From the NCBI RefSeq assembly GCF_003590095.1, contig NC_039478.1:10292001-10356000 (forward strand): a stretch of DNA of 64,000 bases, given 5' to 3'. Of this stretch, positions 57,323 through 64,000 are shown piece after piece. The notes under the pieces were generated by a model. The model saw nothing but the letters and a program-made list of their open reading frames with translations. It ran no database searches and was not told the origin of the DNA. Position numbers and translations under genes: made by a program. The DNA comes from Trichoplusia ni. Its lineage: Eukaryota > Arthropoda > Insecta > Lepidoptera > Noctuidae. Each line of letters starts with the position of its first letter. Within the stretch, counting starts at the first letter, position 1.

Positions 57323-57473
57323 TTACTTTACCTAAACACCAAACTAGTATAACAACATAAGGTAGAGCTCTCCGAAACAACATCGATCTATAACATCATG
57401 TCCAATCCAATCATCAGCTGACAGACCTAAATCTAACCTAATATAGACTAGTATATACGCAGAAGCTATCAAA

Positions 57474-57650
57474 ATGCACAAGTTTATGCAAACAGATGCA
57501 TTCTATTCCGTTATAATCCTAGAAGACGGGTATCTGACACGACCGAACAAAGACCAATTTATACACAGATTTGTGTTAGAGATAAACATATTTATGGACA
57601 AAAGTAAATCTGTTATAATAAAAAAGATTCAAGAGAAAATGAAAGCTGTA
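57474..57650 (+). other. Possible 5' coding exon, weak
   Basis: ATG at 57474 opens a frame (MHKFMQTDAFYSVIILEDG...) that reaches KMKA|GTATGT at 57650, a good donor. The 59-codon peptide is charged and compact. No promoter motif or partner exon was found, so this is only a suggestion. Confidence 0.2.
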
Positions 57651-57934
57651 TGTATCTTTATTTATTTCATATCGAATTTTCGTCAAACTCAAATTATCGA
57701 TAAAAAATTTAATAGGTTGCATTTTCATGTATGAATTAATTGGAATACTTTTTCACGTGTAAGCTAACGCTAACTGGTAAAAAAGCTTTTGTGAAACAGC
57801 CTTACAACTGTATTTCCAAGTGCTCTATGAAAAAAACAAAATAGATTTATTAATACCTGAACCATACGACAAAACAGGTTCTATACATCTCTCTCCATGC
57901 ACACATCCACTTAGCCTATTCAAGTTCCAGTGCT

Positions 57935-57980
57935 AAGCATAGGCCTCTTCATGTAGATAAGGTTTGAGCATTGATCTAAA
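57935..57980 (+). repeat. LINE-like fragment
   Basis: CATAGGCCTCTTCATGTAGA then TAAGGTTTGAGCATTGA parallels 41345-41395. Confidence 0.35.
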
Positions 57981-58529
57981 ATATCACCGGTTTTTAAGTT
58001 AACTCATACAAGATAAATTATTCTAAAATAACATTGACGTTTTCATAAATAATTTAATAACTCATAAATTCATTGAAAACCAAAATGTATGATAAATAAC
58101 TAACTTTGTTACCACATAATTATCAGACCACGCAAAAGCTATCCGGTAATTTAAAATTTTGTTTTAACGAGCATAACTAATTCAATTAATCGACCATAAT
58201 TAGAGTTGATGGGATAATGATATTAAATAATGAAGGTATTTGGGCTTGTCATTCTAATTTAGTTAATCTGAAAAATATAAATTCTGCGCTAATAGATTGA
58301 AATTTTTGATATATCGTATCCATTTTTGGATGTAATTTTTTTTTATCGAATGTAAGGTTTATTTTAAAAGCTTTTCTTTTACTTATCATTTTCAATTAGA
58401 AATATTAGTTAATTTGATTACTAACCAAAAAAAGTACTATAAATTTATTATGTTTAGAAATATACTTTTAAAGCTAAATTTAATTCACAGATATGTTACA
58501 GAAACTTGTATTTTTTTTAAGGGTATTAG

Positions 58530-58625
58530 ATTCATCGCTTCATGAAATACAGTTTGGTGAAAGACGGCTGGACAAACAGACAGGCAGCAAGCCGCAGTAA
58601 AACTGATCCATTTCAATTCTTTGAT
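58530..58625 (+). repeat. Interspersed repeat R, 3' part
   Basis: TTCATGAAATACAGTTTGGTGAAAGACGGCTGGACAAACAGACAGG and the GCAGTAAAACTGATCC stretch match the R 3' order. Confidence 0.5.
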
Positions 58626-58672
58626 TACAGTATACCAACACTAAACAAAATATCTTTACCTACCTAACTTAC

Positions 58673-58727
58673 CCCACCATACTCCAAGGAACACCATGGT
58701 ACATAATAACAAAGCATATTTCTCCAT
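58673..58727 (-). CDS. Possible first coding exon with signal peptide
   Basis: ATG at 58727 (minus) encodes MEKYALLLCTMVFLGVWW, then G|GTAAGT, a near-consensus donor, in phase 1. A short charged start, a hydrophobic core and a splice site right after it is a common layout for secreted proteins. No downstream exon was identified with confidence; the candidate exon at 21693-21842 has a matching phase but is 37 kb away. Could be a chance 55-nt match. Confidence 0.3.
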
Positions 58728-59519
58728 TAATATTCCAAACCCACTTTTCCACTTAGATGATTTCGCTCACTACCCCATATTTGGCCGTATTTCCCCAAAG
58801 GTAGGTGTAATATCGAAGACAAAATCTTGAACCGAACCAGTGTGTGGAGTATTCCGGATTGAACGTTTTTGGATCCTCCATGAATGTTGAAATTGGGGGA
58901 TAGTTTGCGGATTATGTTACCTTTGTTTTCGACGGGAAATGATTGAAACAGCCATGTTTGATGATGGATATATACAGGTATTGTTTTGGTTTTATTCAAA
59001 ATGCTAGTTCTTTACTTTTTTTTAAGTGGAAAAGAGTATTTTTGTAACTTTCTTCTTTCTGTCTTCTTTTTATTTTGATAACAGGCATATTGTTATAAAC
59101 TATTGAATCGGATGCAATATAGGCTAGATATCTTAAATCTCTTCCTCAAATGAAGAAAATGATTTTCAGAGGGAGTCGTCAAAAATAAAAATAACGATCA
59201 AAATAAACATCAAACATTCCAGTATGTCTAAAAACAATTTCTTTTTCGGATTTCGAGCTTCCTTAGTGATACCAAGTGACAATAGTAGTGGCAAAAGTAT
59301 CGACCTTTAAGTGAACCGAAAAGATGACCTTTGATCTTCGAAAAGAAACTGCCTTTGCGTCTGAAGTCCCTTCGCGAAGCGATAAACTTAAATATCAAAA
59401 GACCATCCCAAATCGACTCACTGAACTCAAAAAGTTAATTATTATTAAGTGTTACTGGAAATTTAAATTTTCACCCTTTGCAGTAAGGGCTAAGGAACTG
59501 ATACTTGGTTAACTAGTTA

Positions 59520-60595
59520 TGTTCGGTCGGTAAGTTAGATTGAAGGGTGTCTGACGGATTCAAGATTAATTGGCGCCCACCGTGGGGCCAGGGCAACGAG
59601 TTAAGGAAATTAGTATTGAGATTCAGGATGCTTGTTAGAGGTGTAGTGGTCTGAAAATGTCTTATTGGGGACCGAGAGCGTATTACAAAGATACGTGATT
59701 GAGCCGTGGTAGAACATTTTGACCGTAGAACTAGTAAAAGTAGGAACTAATAAAGTAAAAAGCAATTATAACCTGCCGTAAGTGACGTCATTTTTAAGAT
59801 AAAACTAATCCTTTTGTAGATTAGTCTGGCCTAGATATACAGTATTGTTCGATTACTATCTATAAAATAGAGAATTTAACAAATAGTTGAAGTGAATGGG
59901 ATAAAAAACACAAATAATATGTATAATTCTTTCTATCTTTATTTTTAAAACAAAATAAATAACAGCGATAAACAATACAAGTCCCATCTTTAAATACTTC
60001 GACATATTAAATCCAAAGTGACCAAAGCGGGCGACATCTCAAAATCTCAAACAGTAGGTACCCATGGCAGAGGTAATCACATGAGCCCGTGTAGTGAACC
60101 ATGAGAGATGGACCATTATTAACTTTGTCTCACCACACTACCCAATATATTCTACGGTCATTTTCCTCTTAGGGGCAGTGTCACCGGTAAAGGAAAATTT
60201 CTTAAAACGAAGTAAACTGTGAACTAGTTTAGGATTGTCGATTGTCTTTTCTTTTTTGAAAAACTTGAATCGTGACTCTTATTTTTTTGTGTGAATTTGA
60301 ATCGTTAAGAAATAGTCTAAAAAGTCATAACTGATTCAAGAAACAACAACTATGATGTGTTTATATTTCGTTCAGTAAGTGAAGTGCATAACAAATTAAA
60401 AATTGTCATTTAAAACTTTACGTTTACAGTGTAAAAGTTAGTGTAGGACCAGAGAATTTACATATTAAGGTATTTGGCTTAATATAGTACATTTCACTTA
60501 GAGAAAGAAGAGAGAGATACCCTATTGCATTAAGATATTATGTGATTATGCCATTAATTATGTTTCCATTAAATTCTTATTTTTAATTATAAATA
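59520..60595. other. Non-coding stretch
   Basis: AT-rich without recognised features. A 62-codon plus frame just before it (59324-59512) has no motif. Confidence 0.4.
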
Positions 60596-60599
60596 ACCG

Positions 60600-60722
60600 T
60601 ATTACTAAGGAAACACAGTGTTAGTCTGTCCGTCTACAATCAGATAGACCATTTTTAGCCTGTATACTCGTATACGGATCCCTTATTGACGCTAGTCCGG
60701 CTCGCGTACTTGACATTTTTTT
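60600..60722 (-). repeat. Interspersed repeat R, shortened
   Basis: Antisense. AGTCTGTCCGTCTAC joins directly to ATACGGATCCCTTATTGACG and TAGTCCGGCTCGCGTACTTG (head). Confidence 0.5.
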
Positions 60723-61604
60723 TTTGCTATCTACTTCGGAAGCTTTATTTTATTGATCGCATTCATACCGTGAAGTTTAACCTTATTGTTCTAACCAGAA
60801 AAGTGAAGTTACTCTGTTCTTGTCGGTCCTTGGCAAGCATTTGTTTGTGATCAAATAACTTTTGTGTAAGTTTTGTCCTACTATGGCGAAATTACATAAC
60901 AATAAGATATTTGATCATGAAGAAAAATGTTTTGTGCTAATTAATTAAAATGAAGATTATGGATGTACAAAGATGTGTGAAGAATTTAGTTCGTAATTTT
61001 GGAAATTTCAATGAAACTATTTAGTGTGTATGTGCAATAAAACTAATATATTTTGTCATTGATTTAACAAATTGTTATGAAACAAATTAATGTGTGGAAA
61101 TTAATTAGGAGAACCGATAATTAAAAGTTATGATTTTAAATGAATACAAATTTCAAAAGCACGAAATTCTACAGATTTTTATTTTAGAAAATTAACTCAG
61201 AGAAAAAAATACGATTTATTCCAAAATAAATTGAAAAGAATATTGTTAAACAGCCATAAAGAAACTAACACAAACCCAATCGCTATAAGAATGTACGGAA
61301 AACCTTTTCTTTAACAGAACGTTAAATATGAAAGCTCATATTTATTCATGGCTGGGAAACATATTCCGAAGCCGATTGGAAATTATTACGGTACCCGTTG
61401 ATACGGAAAATTGAGAAAATGAGGTATTGTGTATTAGAAAATAAAATATTTAGTGGCAATCTTTTCAGCTGAAGTTTTGTAGAGTTCGTGTATGAAGGAT
61501 TGGATCTTGTAAAATGGAAATAAGTGAAAACCTGGAATGTGAATTTTAATTTTGTTAGAGAATGGGCTAGACTTTTGAATAAAGACTTGATAATTTACCA
61601 GTAT

Positions 61605-61703
61605 TTTATAAGGAGCGACTGCCTATCCGACCTCCTCAACCCACTTACCTGGACAACCCGATACCCCTTAGTTAGACTGCTTGTCAGATTTTCTAGCTTC
61701 CGA
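61605..61703 (-). repeat. 5S-rRNA-derived SINE, 3'-body fragment
   Basis: The reverse complement (CGGAAGCTAGAAAATCTGAC ... GAGGAGGTCGGATAGGCAGTC ... GCTCCTTATAAAA) matches 62120-62220 of the intact copy. Lies 230 bases from it in opposite orientation. Confidence 0.7.
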
Positions 61704-61918
61704 CACATTTGATGTTTTCTGTGCTCATTGTTCATTGCTTAGGCTTTATGACGTTGCATTTCTAGAAGCTAGATGTATTTTTGTGTTGCGTCTTCACAAT
61801 GGCTTCGCACCTGCTCGAGTACCTATATCAAACGCATTAAAAACGTGATACTTACTCTACTTTCCACTGATTTCATTTTCAAAACTCTCCTGCATAAAGG
61901 AATTAATTTCTTATGCCA

Positions 61919-62303
61919 TTGGTTTCACGAACAAGGAGAAGCTCGTGGCTAAGCTATAACCGCATAAGTGATACGATCACAGGTTAAGCTATGCTTGACG
62001 CGGTTGGTCTGTAGATGGGTGACCATCTTTGTCATAACGAGTTTCTCCGTGTTTCGGAAGGCACGTTAAATCGTGGGTCCCGGCTGTTATTCTTACATCT
62101 TTGACAGTCGTTACAGGTAGTCAGAAGCTTGAAAAAGTCTAACAGCCAGTCTAACCAAGGGGTATCGTGTTGCCCAGGTAACTGGGTTAAGGAGGTCAGA
62201 TAGGCAGTCGCTCCTTGTAAAACACTGGTACTTAGCTGAAACTGGTAGCCGATCCCAACATAGTTGGTAAAAAGCTAGGCCAATGATGATTGGTTTCACG
62301 AAC
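61919..62303 (+). repeat. 5S-rRNA-derived SINE, complete, with perfect 14-bp target-site duplication
   Basis: The element is 61933-62289 (357 bp) between direct repeats TTGGTTTCACGAAC (61919-61932 and 62290-62303). The head has GATACGATCACAGGTTAAGC, CGCGGTTGGTCTG and GATGGGTGACCATC, in line with 5S rRNA boxes A and C. Body about 250 bp, tail GATGAT. The target lies in an antisense family-A SINE. Confidence 0.88.
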
Positions 62304-62430
62304 ATTCAAATGCACATGCATAAGACACCCTAAATCAGAACAAGCGTTCGTGGGTCACGCAAACTCTTACCCTGCACTTGCGTGGAACCCACGACACGTC
62401 GCGCACATAAAGCTATCCTTGCAGTCGCAG
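62290..62430 (-). repeat. tRNA-derived SINE (family A), host of the 5S-derived insertion
   Basis: Antisense. TTTCACGAACATTCAAATGC, TCGTGGGTCACGCAAACTCTT, GAACCCACGACACGTCGCGC (B box) and a damaged A box with TATCCTTGCAGTC. Its left end continues before 61932. Confidence 0.7.
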
Positions 62431-64000
62431 TCAAGTGCAATACTACCTTATAGAATCTTCAACATTTGTTAAATTTATTTACCTTACTAAAGATAACAGT
62501 AACACTAATAGTCAAAGAGATAGTATCAAATTTGGCTTAGGGCTGTATTGTTTTAATATTCATTTTCAAGGTTGACTAAACATTGGGTCTAAGAAAATCA
62601 CTTTCAGTATCCTACTGTTATCTTAAAATTATTTCTGATACGGTAAATGTAATATATTGGATAATATTATATTGTTATTATACGCAACGATGTGAGTAAA
62701 ATGTATATTAATATTCCCTTTATAGATAAAGGGTTAGATAAGAGAGAAGAGGTGTGTAGTTACGTTTCGATAATCTTATTTACATAATAGAAGTAGATAA
62801 GTTAAATAAATAAGTCTAAAAAGTAATGATTAAGATGACAACACTTTTTTCAAAGGGAAAATTATCAAATCAATCACTTTTCCCGTTTTTGGTTGAGCGA
62901 TAGGAAGTGAATTGGGGGAAACATGGGTGGGTTTTAGAAACCCATGTCCCTTCCTTTACCCATTTAGTACCCTAGCCGCGGTACCCCTTGCAAAAAATCC
63001 TGCTTGACCGGCAGGTATCAACCTAAACCTTATGAACTTGCTGACATCTCTTTTACACGCGCGTTCAAAACACACAATTTTAAAACGGCTCAACCATTTT
63101 TTATCGTACATGCCTAAGAACACTAGCTCATAATTCACTTTTTATATGAAACTTATAACACCCCTTTTTGCATCAGGTGTTAATTATTCAGTAACCTGCT
63201 GTCCTATGTAAATTAATTTAGTTAAAAATAATAGGCATAAAATTGGTCAGTTCTTTTAATAATTTCGCCATGATGAGAAATTCCAAAACAATACCGTTCT
63301 AAAAAACACAATTCACGTCCAAAATTTATACCAGCACAAACGGGCAGTTTTCTCGTAAAAAAATATTCTTTTAAATTGCTTGCCGCGTTTCAATGACTGC
63401 TTTGATCCCATAAACTGTTTGTTGAGACCATAAAAGGCGTTCAATGTACACCATCCATCGCGATTTATACGCAAACTTGAAAACAATGGCCCTTTGATTT
63501 TCATTATTCGCATGTCTGCGTTGAGTTTATTGTTTTTATAGTAATAAATAGGGCTATTGTTGGTAAATACCTTTATTTAAAGGATAGTATTGTTCGGGAT
63601 AGTCGAGTCAATGGGATCTGTTTTGGTTAATAATGTTTTGTAAGTTTTATCGGATTGAGTGTGTTTTATTTTATTTTTTATGGCATTTATTTAGAGACTG
63701 TTACGTTATGTCTGTTTCTTTGAGAGGCTTTCTGCCAATTTTGCCACAAAAAATCATTAGATTCTTAAAAAAGTTACGAGAAAGAGTAAGACCCATATTC
63801 ACATCCATTAGCTGGTAAGACATGATTCGGATAGAACATTGCGTAAGCAAGACAACGTCTCCAACAGTGTCGACTTTCAACACGCTTCTAAAATAATATA
63901 CATACCTATTAGAAAGACCTGTTTCCTAGTCTGGCAAATACACGATACAATTATTAAAAATACCTTTTTGACACTAAATAATACACTGAAATTATCCACG
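62431..64000. other. Non-coding stretch with one old repeat
   Basis: 63070-63175 repeats the motif order found at 11310-11460 (AAACGGCTCAACC, ACATGCCTAAGAACACT, CTTATAACACCCCT). Otherwise only short frames and no recognised gene up to the window edge. Confidence 0.45.

Overview
This window looks like a piece of a lepidopteran (moth or butterfly) nuclear chromosome. The evidence is an AT-rich background, one spliced gene with long introns, a canonical eukaryotic tRNA gene without an encoded CCA, and a dense load of repeats. The repeats are Helitrons with TC...CTAG ends, tRNA-derived SINEs, a 5S-rRNA-derived SINE family, MITE-like elements and LINE relics. The species is not determinable here; a noctuid-like moth is an inference from the repeat types.

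Left part (1-14.5 kb): a minus-strand gene for a CRAL-TRIO (Sec14-like, alpha-tocopherol-transfer-protein-like) lipid-binding protein. Five coding exons have clean GT/AG borders and compatible phases (14357-14334, 11715-11544, 2830-2614, 1379-1196, 653-437). A TATA box and initiator lie just upstream (14450 and 14419). The last coding exon was not found and probably lies beyond position 1. Its introns hold a tRNA-Phe(GAA) gene on the opposite strand (13667-13739), several SINEs and strong AT-rich hairpins.

Middle part (15-31 kb): repeat-rich DNA with two isolated minus-strand segments that look like exons (15801-15932, 21693-21842). A Helitron cluster occupies 23.0-29.6 kb. It holds a 1.2-kb non-autonomous element (23008-24172), a tandem pair of short Helitron units whose 3' end reads CTAT instead of CTAG, and a decayed autonomous Helitron Rep/helicase gene (24785-29437). 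That gene has frameshifts, in-frame stops and a deletion that removes the helicase P-loop. The element ends at 29583.

Right part (31-64 kb): mostly non-coding. It has a decayed, unidentified coding-like tract at 32.2-33.5 kb, more short Helitrons, a second copy of a MITE-like element, 5S-derived SINEs (one with a perfect 14-bp target-site duplication) and a LINE ORF2 C-terminal relic (55.85-56.06 kb). There is also a possible signal-peptide first exon at 58727-58673 (minus strand). No conserved multi-gene system is visible. The mobile-element biology is the most informative part: nested SINEs, a 5S-derived SINE family, and a possible Helitron terminator bypass next to a Rep/helicase gene.
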